This document shows, one piece after another, positions 1-9,157 of a stretch of 64,000 nt of DNA (the first letter of the stretch is position 1; each line of letters starts with the position of its first letter). Source of the DNA: Thermoplasmata archaeon (GTDB lineage: Archaea; Thermoplasmatota; Thermoplasmata; Lutacidiplasmatales; UBA184); assembly GCA_035622275.1 (NCBI GenBank), contig DASPVQ010000019.1, positions 25,376-89,375 on the forward strand. The letters are read 5' to 3'. Made by a program: the position numbers and the translations under genes. The notes under the pieces are model-generated. The model searched no databases and was not told the DNA's origin. It saw nothing but the letters and a program-made list of their open reading frames with translations.

Positions 1-542
1 AGATGGCCAGCCCCGACGCGGGGGCGGCCGGCCGGATGGAGGCGGCGATCGCGGCGGCGCGTCGCGACGGCGACAGCCTGGGCGGCGTCGTGGAGGTACG
101 CGTCGACGGGCTGCCGACCGGCCTCGGCGAACCGTTCTTCGATTCGATCGAAGGCGCAATCGCGCACGCGGTCTTCGCGGTGCCCGCGGTCAAGGGGATC
201 GAGTTCGGGGCCGGATTCGCCGCGGCGCGGATGCGCGGCAGCGAGCACAACGATGCGTTCGCCCTCGTCGGCGGGCAGGTCCGCACGGCGACCAATCATG
301 CGGGCGGGATTCTGGGCGGCCTCGCCACGGGCATGCCCGTGGTCTTCCGGGCCGTGGTCAAGCCGACCTCCTCGATCGCCCGCCCGCAGTCCACGGTGGA
401 CCTCGCCCGCCGCGAGCCGACGACGATCGTGGTCGCGGGGCGCCACGACCCGTGCATCGTGCCGAGAGCGGTGGTGGTCCTCGAGTCCGTGGCCGCGATC
501 GCGCTCGCCGACCTCGCGCTGCGGGGAGGATACCTGCGATGA
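1..542 (+). CDS. aroC: Chorismate synthase, C-terminal part (5' end outside window)
   Basis: This is the last 179 residues of chorismate synthase, which converts EPSP to chorismate using reduced FMN, the final step of the shikimate pathway. The visible part carries the family's conserved C-terminal half: GLGEPFFDSIEGAIAHA, then VKGIEFGAGF, the flavin/substrate segment TNHAGGILGG, the KPTSSI motif, and the closing GRHDPCIVPRA. The frame is open to the left edge, so the ATG at position 3 is not taken as the start. Its TGA overlaps the ATG of asd by 4 bases, the first of a chain of such overlaps through the trp genes. The product feeds directly into anthranilate synthase downstream. Identity is very secure; only the N-terminus is missing. 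Confidence 0.95.
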   Translation, partial: MASPDAGAAGRMEAAIAAARRDGDSLGGVVEVRVDGLPTGLGEPFFDSIEGAIAHAVFAVPAVKGIEFGAGFAAARMRGSEHNDAFALVGGQVRTATNHAGGILGGLATGMPVVFRAVVKPTSSIARPQSTVDLARREPTTIVVAGRHDPCIVPRAVVVLESVAAIALADLALRGGYLR

Positions 543-1621
543 GCGAGCGTCGGTACCCGAGCGCCCTCCTGGGCGCGAGCGGCTACATCGGCCAGCACTT
601 CGCCCGGCTGCTCGACGAGCATCCGACGTTCGAGCTCGAAGTACTGGGCGCGGGCGAGCGCTCGGCCGGCCGGACCTTGGAGGACGTCTGGCAGCTGGCG
701 GAACCGGCGCCGCCCGGGCTCTCGGAACAACGGCTCGACCGCGCGACGCCCGGGCGGCTCGCGCGCGCCGGGGTCCGCGTGGTCTTCTCGGCCCTGCCGT
801 CCGGTACGGCGGCCGCGTTCGAGACCGAGCTGGTCCGCCGGGGCGTGCATGTCTTCTCCAACGCAGCCGACCATCGGATGGACCCGCAGGTCCCTTTGCT
901 GGTGCCCGAGGTGAACGCCGACCATCTCGGTCTCGCCGCCCGGCGGCCGAAGGGCCGCGGCCTCCTCGTCACGAACCCGAACTGCTCGGCGGCGGGACTC
1001 GTGCTGGGGATCGCCCCCCTCCTCTCGCTCCTCGCGCCCCGATCCGTGCACGTGACCACGTACCAGTCGCTCTCGGGCGCGGGCTATCCCGGAGTCCCGT
1101 CGCTCGCGATCACCGACAACGTGGTGCCGCTCATCGCCCACGAGGAGGAGAAGATCGCGCGCGAGTCGGCGCGCATGCTCGGTCGCCGACGCGGCGCCCG
1201 GGTCGCGCCACTCCCGATCCCCTTCGTGACGCAGTGCGCGCGGGTGGCGACCCGGGAAGGCCACCTGGAGGCCGTCACGGTCCAGGCCGCCCGCCGGCCG
1301 TCGCTGCGCGAGATCCTGCGACGGCTTGGCGAGTACGATCCGCTCGCCGGGCGCGCGCTCGCGACGGCCCCCCACCCACCTCTCGAGGTCCGGCCCGAGG
1401 CCGATCGACCGCAGCCCCTACGCGACCGGTGGGCCGGTCGCCCGACCCGAGCTCGTGGCATGGCCGTGACCGTCGGCCGTTTCCGATGGGAACCGCCCTA
1501 CCTGCGGTTCTTCCTGCTGGTGCACAACGCGGTGCGCGGAGGCGCCGGGGGCTCGATCCTCAACGCGGAGCTCGCGGACGACGGCGGCTGGCTCGCGGTC
1601 TCCGGAGGGACCGGCCCGTGA
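539..1621 (+). CDS. asd: Aspartate-semialdehyde dehydrogenase
   Basis: A 360-residue enzyme that reduces aspartyl phosphate to aspartate semialdehyde with NADPH, the branch point to threonine, methionine and lysine. The N-terminal Rossmann motif LLGASGYIGQHFARLL is at residues 10-25. The catalytic cysteine is Cys149 in TNPNCSA, followed by YQSLSGAGYPGV. The substrate-binding segment QCARVATREGHLE supplies the conserved histidine, and NAVRGGAGGSILNAEL closes the NADP domain. Length and motifs fit the archaeal/fungal-type family. The ATG at 539 overlaps the aroC stop (ATGA), which fixes the start, and the gene overlaps the aspartate kinase start by 4 bases. Pairing with lysC puts the first two aspartate-family steps side by side. 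Confidence 0.93.
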   Translation: MSERRYPSALLGASGYIGQHFARLLDEHPTFELEVLGAGERSAGRTLEDVWQLAEPAPPGLSEQRLDRATPGRLARAGVRVVFSALPSGTAAAFETELVRRGVHVFSNAADHRMDPQVPLLVPEVNADHLGLAARRPKGRGLLVTNPNCSAAGLVLGIAPLLSLLAPRSVHVTTYQSLSGAGYPGVPSLAITDNVVPLIAHEEEKIARESARMLGRRRGARVAPLPIPFVTQCARVATREGHLEAVTVQAARRPSLREILRRLGEYDPLAGRALATAPHPPLEVRPEADRPQPLRDRWAGRPTRARGMAVTVGRFRWEPPYLRFFLLVHNAVRGGAGGSILNAELADDGGWLAVSGGTGP

Positions 1622-2934
1622 CGCGACGCGCACCCGTGGTCCTCAAGTTTGGGGGCGCGTCTCTCGAGCACCCCGCCCAGGTCGGGAACGACGTGCGGCG
1701 CGCCCTCTCGGAGGGCGCGCCGCTCGTGGTCGTCGTTTCGGCGCGCGAGGGCGTGACCGACCGGCTCGCCGGCGGCCTCGCGCACCCCCGGGCCCGCGCG
1801 GAGCATCGCCGGCTCGTCGAGGAGCTCCGGGCCCGCCATCCCGGTCTGCCGGCCGCCGGGCGCCGCCACCTCGAGCGGCTCGATCGCCTCTTCCGGGAGG
1901 TCGAGGAGTCGTCCCAGCGCGACGCCCCCCTCGCCGATCGCATCCTGAGCCAGGGCGAGCGGCTCGCCGTGCACTGGCTCGCCCGCGAGCTGGCGGCCGA
2001 CGGCCTGCACGCCGTGCCGATCGAGGCCGACCATCTCGGTCTGATCACCGACAACGCCTACGGAGCCTCCTGCATCCTGTTCGACCGCTCCGGCCCGGCC
2101 GTCCGGCGCGGTCTCGGCCGCCGGCTGTCGGCCGGGGAGATCCCCGTCGTGACCGGCTACTTCGGCCGGAGCCTCGAGGGTCGCGTCGCGACGCTCGGTC
2201 GGGGGGGCTCGGATTACGCCGCCGCGGGGATCGGCGCGCTCATCGGGGCCTCGCGCGTCGAGCTCGTGAAGCGGCACGTCGCTGTGCTATCGGCGGATCC
2301 GCGCGAGGTACCGCAGGCGCGTCCCATCCCCGAGCTCTCGTACGAGGAGGCCGAGGAGCTCGCCCAGTTCGGCGCCCGAGTGCTGCATCCCCTCACGATC
2401 GAACCCGCCCGGGCGGCGGGCCTGACCCTGCGCGTCCGTTCTCTGGAGGATCCGTCGGTCGTCACGACCATCGCCCCGCCCCGGGCGGATCGGCACAATC
2501 GGGCTCTGACGATCCTGCGGCCCCTTCGCCTGTTGCGGCTGCGCGTGCCCGGTGGTCGACAACGGCCCGGGATCGTCGCCGAGGTTTCGCGACGCCTTTC
2601 CGAGGCCGGCGTCAACCTCGTCCAGCTCTACACGTCGTCGGCGCTCCTCTGCCTCGTCCTCGGTCCCCGCGAGGTCGTTCCGGCGATCCGCGCCCTCGCG
2701 CCGATCACGCGCGAGGCCGCGGCGATGCTGGACGGACCCTACCGCGTGGCCCTGGTGACCGCCATCGGCGACGGCGTGCTCGACGACCTCCATCGGCTGC
2801 CCGCGAGCGCGCTGCTCGGCGCGCAGGGGTTCAGCGCCACGCCCCGCGCCCTGTCGCTGGCGGTCCCACTCGGGCAGGGCGCCCGGATCCTGCGCGAGCT
2901 CCATCGGGCGCTCGTCGAGGAGGCGGCCGTGTGA
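1618..2934 (+). CDS. lysC: Aspartate kinase with C-terminal ACT region
   Basis: A 438-residue aspartokinase phosphorylating L-aspartate, the committing step of the aspartate family. The nucleotide-binding signature KFGGASL lies at residues 10-16, followed by VVVVSAREGVTDRL. The kinase core continues with VTGYFGRSLEGRVATLGRGGSDYAA and ends with EEAEELAQFGARVLHPLTIEPA. The C-terminus holds an ACT-type domain (RQRPGIVAEVSRRLSEAGVN) that usually mediates feedback inhibition by an amino-acid end product; the effector cannot be told from sequence. The GTG start at 1618 overlaps the asd stop. The opposite gene order to enzyme order (asd before lysC) is common. Lys/Thr specificity is unresolved, so the symbol is generic. 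Confidence 0.92.
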   Translation: MTRRAPVVLKFGGASLEHPAQVGNDVRRALSEGAPLVVVVSAREGVTDRLAGGLAHPRARAEHRRLVEELRARHPGLPAAGRRHLERLDRLFREVEESSQRDAPLADRILSQGERLAVHWLARELAADGLHAVPIEADHLGLITDNAYGASCILFDRSGPAVRRGLGRRLSAGEIPVVTGYFGRSLEGRVATLGRGGSDYAAAGIGALIGASRVELVKRHVAVLSADPREVPQARPIPELSYEEAEELAQFGARVLHPLTIEPARAAGLTLRVRSLEDPSVVTTIAPPRADRHNRALTILRPLRLLRLRVPGGRQRPGIVAEVSRRLSEAGVNLVQLYTSSALLCLVLGPREVVPAIRALAPITREAAAMLDGPYRVALVTAIGDGVLDDLHRLPASALLGAQGFSATPRALSLAVPLGQGARILRELHRALVEEAAV

Positions 2935-4127
2935 CCGATCCCTGGCGGACCTTCTCGACCGCGGCCGCCGACCGCGACGAGGCCGGCTACTTCGAGATCG
3001 GGCCCGCGCGTCGCGCGGGGACCGGCCGCGCGGTCTGGTTCACCCGGGCGCGCGAGGTGCTCCGCGTCTCGCCCGTTAGCTCGCCTCGAGCACTCGCGGC
3101 CCGGGTGGAGCGGCATCTCTCGAGCGCGCCGGGCCGGGCCGCGATGGGCTTCCTGGGCTTTGACGCGGTCGGATTGTTCGAGCCCTGCCTGCGTTCGTTC
3201 CCGAACGGCGATCCGTTCCCCCTCGGCGCAGTGGCGCTCGTGGACCGCCCGAGCCGGGGACTCGTGCCGCCGCGGCCGAGACTGCGCCCGGTCGCGACGG
3301 GGCCCCCGGCCCGGCCGATCTCCGACTCGTTGCCGCTCCCCCGCTTCGGCCGAAGCGTCCGGCGACTCATCGAGGAGATCCGCGACGGAGAAGCGTACCA
3401 GGTGGTCCTGGCGCATCGTCGGGCCTGGCGACGGCCGGCGGACCTGCTGACGAGGGCCGGCGCGCTCCGGGCCGCTGAGCGGTACGCCTTCTTCTTCTAC
3501 CTGCGGCTCGGCGACCTCGAGCTGGCCGGCGCCTCGCCGGAATCGGTGGTCGAGGTGGAGGGCCGCCGAGCCTACATCAACCCGATCGCGGGCACGATCC
3601 CACGCGGGGTTCGGGCGGGACGACGTCTGCCGCTCGCGATCGACCCGAAGGAGCTCGCCGAGCATCGCATGCTCGTCGACCTCGCACGGAACGACCTCGG
3701 GGCCGTGGCGTCGGCCGGCACGGTGCGGCTCGTCTCCCGGGAGCGGATCGAGCGGTTCGCCCGGCTCGAGCACATCGTCACCCGGGTCCGCGCCGACCTG
3801 CCCCGGGGCGTCGGTCCGTGGGAGGTGCTCGGCTCGACCTTCCCCGCGGGTACCGTCTCGGGCGCGCCCAAGATCCGCGCGACCGAGCTGCTGCGTCGCG
3901 AGGAGGCGAGCTGGCGAGGGCCGTACGCCGGCACCGTCGGCCTGCTCGAGCCGGGTGGTCGGGCGACGTGGGCGCTCGCGATCCGGACCGGATTTGCGGT
4001 GCGCGATCGGCTCTACACCGCCGCCGGGGCCGGGATCGTACAGCATTCCGAGCCGCTCCGCGAGTTCCACGAAACGCTCACGAAGCTCGCGCTCGTCGAA
4101 TCCGCGCTCGTGGGAGGGCCGTCGTGA
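2931..4127 (+). CDS. trpE: Anthranilate synthase component I
   Basis: A 398-residue chorismate-binding enzyme that makes anthranilate from chorismate with ammonia from TrpG. Conserved C-terminal blocks are present: GEAYQVVLAHR, the INPIAGTIPRG segment, DPKELAEHRMLVDLARNDLG, LEHIVTRVRADL, the PAGTVSGAPKIRATELL motif, and YAGTVGLLE with AAGAGIVQHSEP. It is at the short end of the family because the N-terminal domain is reduced. The same fold makes aminodeoxychorismate in folate synthesis (PabB), but position directly ahead of trpG-trpD decides for TrpE. The GTG at 2931 overlaps the lysC stop. Feedback by tryptophan is typical of the family but is not demonstrable here. Confidence 0.93.
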   Translation: MTDPWRTFSTAAADRDEAGYFEIGPARRAGTGRAVWFTRAREVLRVSPVSSPRALAARVERHLSSAPGRAAMGFLGFDAVGLFEPCLRSFPNGDPFPLGAVALVDRPSRGLVPPRPRLRPVATGPPARPISDSLPLPRFGRSVRRLIEEIRDGEAYQVVLAHRRAWRRPADLLTRAGALRAAERYAFFFYLRLGDLELAGASPESVVEVEGRRAYINPIAGTIPRGVRAGRRLPLAIDPKELAEHRMLVDLARNDLGAVASAGTVRLVSRERIERFARLEHIVTRVRADLPRGVGPWEVLGSTFPAGTVSGAPKIRATELLRREEASWRGPYAGTVGLLEPGGRATWALAIRTGFAVRDRLYTAAGAGIVQHSEPLREFHETLTKLALVESALVGGPS

Positions 4128-4705
4128 GGATCCTGCTGATCGATCACGAGGACTCCTTCGTCCACAACGTGGAACAGGCGTTGCGCCGGGAGGGCGCGGA
4201 CGTCCGGTGCCTGCGGGCGACGGCACCGCTGCGCGCGGCCGTTCGCTTCGACCCCGACGCCGTGGTCCTCTCGCCGGGGCCCGGCCACCCCCGTGACCGG
4301 CGGATGACAGGGCTCGCGCGCGAACTCTTGCGACGCTGGGACGAGGAGCGACCGTTCCTGGGAGTCTGCCTCGGTCACCAGCTCATCGCGGACTTCTACG
4401 GCGGCCGGGTCGTTCGGGCCGACGCGCCGGTCCACGGAGAGACCCGACGCATCCACCACGACGGGCGCGGCCTCTTCGACGGGGTCCCCAACCCCACGGA
4501 GGTCGCCCGCTACCACTCGCTCGTGGTCGATCCCCGCGCCGTGCCCGCGGCCCTCGAGGTGTCGGCCCGCTGCGACGGCACCGTGGTGATGGCCGCCCGG
4601 CACCGGCTGCGGCCGGTCGAGTCCGTGCAGTTCCACCCCGAGTCCTACCTTACCCCGTCCGGGCGGCGCATGTTCCGGAACTTCCTGCACCGGGTGCGCC
4701 GATGA
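4124..4705 (+). CDS. trpG: Anthranilate synthase component II (glutamine amidotransferase)
   Basis: A 193-residue class I glutamine amidotransferase that supplies ammonia to TrpE. The sequence opens with RILLIDHEDSFVHNV, has the oxyanion-hole motif LSPGPGHP (residues 49-56), the nucleophile Cys82 in GVCLGHQ, and the His/Glu pair in VQFHPES near the C-terminus. All three triad residues are therefore intact. The GTG at 4124 overlaps the trpE TGA, and the ATG of trpD overlaps its own stop, so expression is likely coupled. PabA has the same fold; the trp context argues for anthranilate synthesis, though dual use for folate is possible in organisms with one copy. Confidence 0.93.
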   Translation: MRILLIDHEDSFVHNVEQALRREGADVRCLRATAPLRAAVRFDPDAVVLSPGPGHPRDRRMTGLARELLRRWDEERPFLGVCLGHQLIADFYGGRVVRADAPVHGETRRIHHDGRGLFDGVPNPTEVARYHSLVVDPRAVPAALEVSARCDGTVVMAARHRLRPVESVQFHPESYLTPSGRRMFRNFLHRVRR

Positions 4706-5733
4706 TCGCGGACCGGCTGCGCCGACTGCTCGATCCGCGGCCGCTGAGCTCCGCGGAGGCTCGCGCGCTCTTCGATCGACTGGTCGACGATCGGACGAGC
4801 GATGCCGAGCGTGGCGAGATCCTGGTCGCCCTCGCGGCGCGACCGTCCCGCACCGAGGAGCTCGTGGCGTTCGCCCGGGCGATGCGACGACGTGCGAGGC
4901 CCTTCCCCGTGCCCGCCCGGGACCGCGCGATCGACCTCTGCGGGTCCGGCGGGGCCCGTCGGCCATCGTACAACGTCTCCACGGTGAGCGCCTTCGTGGT
5001 CCGCGCGGCGGGCCTCCCGGTCGCGAAGCACGGCAACCGGAGCCGGGGACTGTGCGGCTCGAGCGACCTGCTCGCCGCCCTCGGGCTGCCGGTCACGTCG
5101 ACGCCCGAGTTCGCGAGCGCGAGCTACCGACGTTACGGCATCGCCTTCCTGCACGCCCCGCTGTTCCATCCCGCGACCGCTGCCGTCGCCACGGCCCGCC
5201 GACAGCTCGGCATCCCGACGATCTTCAACCGGCTCGGTCCCCTCTCCAACCCGGCCGAGCTCCGATGCCAGGTCTCCGGAACGGTCGACGTGCCGGCTGC
5301 GATCGGCACGGCGGCCGCCCTGCGAGCGCTCGGGGTCCGGCGTGGCATCACGATGACCTCGGACGACGGCTGCGATGAGTTCTCGCCCCGCGCGCCGACC
5401 TCGATGGTGCACTGGGACGGCACCCGCGTGCGCCGCCTCCGGCTGGATCCCCAGCGATTCCTCCCGCCCGAGGATCGTCGTGGGAGCTGGGGCGCGCTGC
5501 CGCCCCCCGCCGCAGCGGAGCAGGCCGAACGGCTGCTGGCCGGGTCCGGTGGAGCCCGCCGCGGGGCCGTCCTCCTCACCAGCGGCGCCGCGTTGTGGGT
5601 CGCCGGTCGATCGCGCGACCTGGGAAGCGGCGTCGTGGCCGCGGAGCGGGCGCTCGACGGCGGCGGGGCCGAGCGAATCCTGGAGCAGCTGCGCGAGCTC
5701 GCCGGCCGATTCCCGAAACCCGAGGAGGCGTGA
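4702..5733 (+). CDS. trpD: Anthranilate phosphoribosyltransferase
   Basis: A 343-residue enzyme transferring phosphoribose from PRPP to anthranilate. Diagnostic elements are the PRPP loop DLCGSGG (residues 78-84), NVST (91-94), the KHGNR motif (109-113) and the anthranilate site region IFNRLGPLSNPAE. The acidic metal-binding pair is seen in TSDDGCDEFSP. Length matches the family. It overlaps trpG by 4 bases upstream and trpC by 4 bases downstream. All motifs are intact, so the protein should be active. Confidence 0.94.
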   Translation: MIADRLRRLLDPRPLSSAEARALFDRLVDDRTSDAERGEILVALAARPSRTEELVAFARAMRRRARPFPVPARDRAIDLCGSGGARRPSYNVSTVSAFVVRAAGLPVAKHGNRSRGLCGSSDLLAALGLPVTSTPEFASASYRRYGIAFLHAPLFHPATAAVATARRQLGIPTIFNRLGPLSNPAELRCQVSGTVDVPAAIGTAAALRALGVRRGITMTSDDGCDEFSPRAPTSMVHWDGTRVRRLRLDPQRFLPPEDRRGSWGALPPPAAAEQAERLLAGSGGARRGAVLLTSGAALWVAGRSRDLGSGVVAAERALDGGGAERILEQLRELAGRFPKPEEA

Positions 5734-6533
5734 GCGTGGGCTTCCTCAGCGAGATCGTGGCGGAGATCCGCCGGGACATCCTGCGCCCGGACTATGTGCC
5801 CGACGCTCCGATCTCCGACGGGGCTCCGCGGCCCAGCCTCCGGGGCGCGATCGAGGGCGCGGGGCCCGAGGGCGCGCTCCTGGTCGAGTACAAGCGGGTC
5901 TCCCCGGGGGCGACGGTCCCGCGTCTCCCGTCGCGCACCGTCGAGGCGTTCCTCGCGGCGACCCAGGGCGCGAACGTGACGGCCTACTCGTGCGTCGCGA
6001 CGGGCCCCCGGTTCGAGGGTTCGCCGCGGGACGTCGCGACCGTCGCTCGTGCCACTCCCCGGCCGGTGCTCTTCAAGGATTTCGTCGTCGATCCCGTCCA
6101 GCTCGACGCGGCCCAGCTCGCCGGCGCGAGCGCGGTCCTGCTCATCGCTCGACTCGAATCGGAAGGGCTGCTGGAGCGCCCCCTCGCCGAGCTCGCGAAG
6201 ATGGCCCACACGCGCGGGCTCGAGGTGCTGCTGGAACTTCACGCGCGCGGCGAGGTGAAGGGCGCGGGCGACATCGGTGCCGACGCCTACGGGGTGAACG
6301 TCCGTGATCTCGACACGCTCCAGATGACCCCGGAGGTGACCGCCAAGACCCTGCGCGCCGCCGCCGAGCTGCGACCCTTGCTCGGCCTAAGCGGCGTGGC
6401 GTCCCCCGACGACGCGCGTCGCCTCTGGTCCCAGGGGGTCGACGGGATCCTGGTCGGGAGCGCCGTGGCCCGGGCGAGCGATCCGGCGGCGTTCCTGCGC
6501 TCGTTGCGGCGGCCTCGCCGAGGTGCCCGATGA
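5730..6533 (+). CDS. trpC: Indole-3-glycerol-phosphate synthase
   Basis: A 267-residue TIM-barrel enzyme that closes the indole ring from CdRP with loss of CO2 and water. Conserved strands are LLVEYKRVSPG (catalytic Lys55), VLFKDFVVD with a second active-site lysine, LEVLLELH, YGVNVRDL, and the phosphate-binding SGVASPDDARRL and GILVGSAV. The GTG at 5730 overlaps the trpD stop; a second in-frame GTG at 5736 sits 8-10 bases after a GAGGAG purine run and is an alternative start two residues shorter. It is monofunctional: trpF is a separate downstream gene. Confidence 0.93.
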   Translation: MSVGFLSEIVAEIRRDILRPDYVPDAPISDGAPRPSLRGAIEGAGPEGALLVEYKRVSPGATVPRLPSRTVEAFLAATQGANVTAYSCVATGPRFEGSPRDVATVARATPRPVLFKDFVVDPVQLDAAQLAGASAVLLIARLESEGLLERPLAELAKMAHTRGLEVLLELHARGEVKGAGDIGADAYGVNVRDLDTLQMTPEVTAKTLRAAAELRPLLGLSGVASPDDARRLWSQGVDGILVGSAVARASDPAAFLRSLRRPRRGAR

Positions 6534-7177
6534 AGACCTTCGTCAAGTTCTGCGGGCTGAAGGACGCCGCCGCGGTGCACGAAGTGCCGGCGGGAGGGGC
6601 CGCCGGGTTCGTCGTCGAGGTGCCCGCCTCCCCGCGGAACCTCTCGCTCGACGCCACGGCGCGACTCATCGACGAGGTCCCCACGGAGGCGGAGGCCTGG
6701 GCGGTGGTGGTGCAGCCGGACGCGGCGCTCATCCACCGTCTCTTCGACGAGGTCGGCGTCGATCGCATCCAGGTCTACGGCCCGGTCCCGGAGGGGTTGG
6801 AGTTCCTGGAGGTGCATCACCTCGTCCCGTCGATGCCGATCCCGCCCCCCGGGAGCGGTGCGCCGGCTCCCGCGGTCCCGGCGGCCGAGGACTATCCCCG
6901 GGTCCACCTGGACGCGGCGGGGCAGCCGCTCCCCGGCGGTAGCGGCACGCGGCCCGACTGGGAGATGTGCGCGACGATCGTCGACGCCCACCCGGGCCGC
7001 AAGTTCGTCCTCGCCGGCGGTCTCACCGCCGAGAACGTCGCCGAGGCGCTGGAGGTCGTGCGGCCGTGGGGCGTCGACGTCTCCTCGGGGATCGAGAGCG
7101 CACCGGGAGAGAAGGACCCCGCCCGCATGCGAGGGTTCATCGCCGCGGTCGCGGCCTACGAGGCGAGCCATGCCTAG
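6530..7177 (+). CDS. trpF: Phosphoribosylanthranilate isomerase
   Basis: A 215-residue Amadori isomerase converting PRA to CdRP. The first strand reads KFCGLKD, giving the catalytic Cys8, and the C-terminal barrel strands [12 protein letters not shown] and [11 protein letters not shown] are characteristic, including the general-acid aspartate in VDVSSG. The middle of the barrel (residues 95-130) is more divergent than usual and carries a proline-rich loop ([13 protein letters not shown]). It lies between trpC and trpB, overlapping both by a few bases. The order C-F places the isomerase after the enzyme that uses its product, which is common. Confidence 0.9.
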   Translation: MKTFVKFCGLKDAAAVHEVPAGGAAGFVVEVPASPRNLSLDATARLIDEVPTEAEAWAVVVQPDAALIHRLFDEVGVDRIQVYGPVPEGLEFLEVHHLVPSMPIPPPGSGAPAPAVPAAEDYPRVHLDAAGQPLPGGSGTRPDWEMCATIVDAHPGRKFVLAGGLTAENVAEALEVVRPWGVDVSSGIESAPGEKDPARMRGFIAAVAAYEASHA

Positions 7178-8330
7178 ACGGTTCGGCCCCTTCGGTGGCG
7201 CCTACGTCCCCGAGACGCTCGTCCCCGCGCTCGTCCAGCTCGAGGCGACGTGGCGCTCGGCCCGACGCGATCCCGAGTTCCGGCGGCGGCATCGCCGCCT
7301 CCAATCCACCCTCGCCGGCCGGCCGACGCCGCTCTACTTCGCGGAGAACCTTACCCGGCGGGCCGGCGGCGCCGAGATCTGGCTGAAGCGCGAGGACCTC
7401 GTGCACGGCGGCGCGCACAAGTTCAACAACGCCCTCGGCCAGGGTCTCCTCGCGGTGCGCATGGGCAAGCCGCGGCTGATCGCCGAGACCGGCGCTGGCC
7501 AGCACGGCGTCGCGACCGCGATGATCGGCGCGGCCCTCGGTCTCGAGACCGAGGTCTACATGGGGACGCTCGACATGGCCCGACAGCGTCCGAACGTCGA
7601 GCGGATGCGCCTGCTCGGCGCGAAGGTCGTGCCGGTCCGGGACGGGAGCCGAACCCTCAAGGACGCGATCAACGCCGCGCTCCGGGACTGGATCGAGAAC
7701 GTCCGGACGACCCACTACCTGCTCGGCTCGGCGGTGGGGCCCCACCCGTTCCCCTCGATCGTCGCGGACTTCCAGAGCGTGATCGGCCGCGAGATCCGGC
7801 AGCAGTCCCGTCGCGCGTTCGGCCGGTTGCCGGACCTCGCGGTCGCGTGCGTCGGCGGGGGATCGAACGCGATCGGGACGTTCCACCCGCTCCGCGCGAC
7901 GTCGGTCGACCTCCTCGGAGTGGAGGCCGGCGGCCCGAAGGGCCATCGCACCGGGGCGGCCTCCCTCGCGCGCGGCCGGCCCGGCGTGCTGCACGGCAGC
8001 TTCTCCTACGTCCTCCAGGACCGGGACGGCCAGGTGGCCGAGACCGCGAGCATCAGCGCCGGCCTCGACTACCCCGGCGTCGGCCCCGAGCATGCGCAGC
8101 TCAAGGAGTCCGGCCGCGCCCGCTACCTCGCCGTCCACGACGAGGAAGCCCTGAGGGCGTTCCACTGGCTCGCCCGGGACGAGGGGATCCTGCCGGCGCT
8201 CGAGCCGGCGCACGCGATCTTCGCCGCGGTGCGCGAGGCCCGCCGGCGACCGCGCCGCCACAAGATCGTGGTCACGCTCTCCGGTCGGGGCGACAAGGAC
8301 CTCGAGGTGGTCCTCGGTGCGGCTCGCTAG
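7170..8330 (+). CDS. trpB: Tryptophan synthase beta subunit (TrpB1 type)
   Basis: A 386-residue PLP enzyme joining indole and serine to tryptophan. The N-terminus [16 protein letters not shown] is typical of the TrpA-partnered TrpB1 class. PLP forms its Schiff base with Lys84 in HGGAHKFNN, and the phosphate cup is [20 protein letters not shown] and [12 protein letters not shown] are near invariant. The ATG at 7170 precedes the trpF TAG by a few bases, so the two overlap by 8 bases. trpA follows with a 14-base overlap, consistent with equimolar synthesis of the alpha-beta complex. Confidence 0.95.
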   Translation: MPRRFGPFGGAYVPETLVPALVQLEATWRSARRDPEFRRRHRRLQSTLAGRPTPLYFAENLTRRAGGAEIWLKREDLVHGGAHKFNNALGQGLLAVRMGKPRLIAETGAGQHGVATAMIGAALGLETEVYMGTLDMARQRPNVERMRLLGAKVVPVRDGSRTLKDAINAALRDWIENVRTTHYLLGSAVGPHPFPSIVADFQSVIGREIRQQSRRAFGRLPDLAVACVGGGSNAIGTFHPLRATSVDLLGVEAGGPKGHRTGAASLARGRPGVLHGSFSYVLQDRDGQVAETASISAGLDYPGVGPEHAQLKESGRARYLAVHDEEALRAFHWLARDEGILPALEPAHAIFAAVREARRRPRRHKIVVTLSGRGDKDLEVVLGAAR

Positions 8331-9105
8331 CGCCCTCGCCCGGGCGCGAGCCCGGGGAGCCCCGATCCTCGTCCCGTACCTCCTCGTCGACCGGGCCCGC
8401 GGCGCTCGAGTCGCCCGCATCGTCCGGGACCTGGCGGCCGCGGGAGCGACCGGCCTCGAGCTCGGCTTCCCGTTCTCCGAACCGATCGCGGACGGACCGG
8501 TGCTGGCCGCCGCTCACGCGCGATCCCTCCGGAACGGGACGACCTGGACCGACCTCCTGGCGGCGGCGCGCGTCGCGAGCCGCGCGCTCCCCACGGCGGT
8601 GATGACCTATGCGAACCCGCTGTGGCACCGGGGGCTGGATGCGGCGATGGGCAGCCTCGCCCGCGCCGGCGTCAGCGGCCTCATCGTTCCGGACCTCTCC
8701 CTCGAGGAGTCGGGCCCCTACCGTTCCGCCGCGCGTCGGCAGGGGCTCGCCCTGGTCCTGCTCGCCGCGCCCGGCGTGACCCGCGAGCGGATCGCCCGGA
8801 TCGCGCGCCGGTCCCGCGGCTTCCTCTACGTCGTCGGGCACTACGGGACGACGGGCGGCGCGGCGCCGGGGGCGAGCGTCGACCTCGGGCCGGCGATCGC
8901 CGCCGCGCACCGGGCGGCGCCTCACCTGCCGGTGCTCCTCGGCTTCGGGATCCGCGATCGGGCGAGCGCCCGGCGGGCGATGGCGACGGGCGCCGACGGG
9001 GTCGTGGTGGGCACGGCGATCGAGGAACGGCTCCGCGGACGTCCCGTGTCCGGGGCGCTCACCGAGTTCCTGCTAGGTCTCGGGCTGGGCGCACCGGCGG
9101 CGTAG
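8317..9105 (+). CDS. trpA: Tryptophan synthase alpha subunit
   Basis: A 262-residue TIM barrel that cleaves indole-3-glycerol phosphate to indole for TrpB. The catalytic glutamate is Glu48 in [16 protein letters not shown], and the catalytic aspartate lies in [22 protein letters not shown] and LLGFGIRD supply loop 6 and phosphate-binding regions. GTG at 8317 lies inside the end of trpB. It is the last gene of the plus-strand amino-acid run; only about 50 bases separate it from the convergent endA gene, so transcription from both sides must end in this small gap. Confidence 0.93.
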   Translation: MRLASALARARARGAPILVPYLLVDRARGARVARIVRDLAAAGATGLELGFPFSEPIADGPVLAAAHARSLRNGTTWTDLLAAARVASRALPTAVMTYANPLWHRGLDAAMGSLARAGVSGLIVPDLSLEESGPYRSAARRQGLALVLLAAPGVTRERIARIARRSRGFLYVVGHYGTTGGAAPGASVDLGPAIAAAHRAAPHLPVLLGFGIRDRASARRAMATGADGVVVGTAIEERLRGRPVSGALTEFLLGLGLGAPAA

Positions 9106-9157
9106 CGACCGCCGACGGCGAGTCCGTCCCCGTTGAGGGGGTCGCCGGTCGCGCGCC

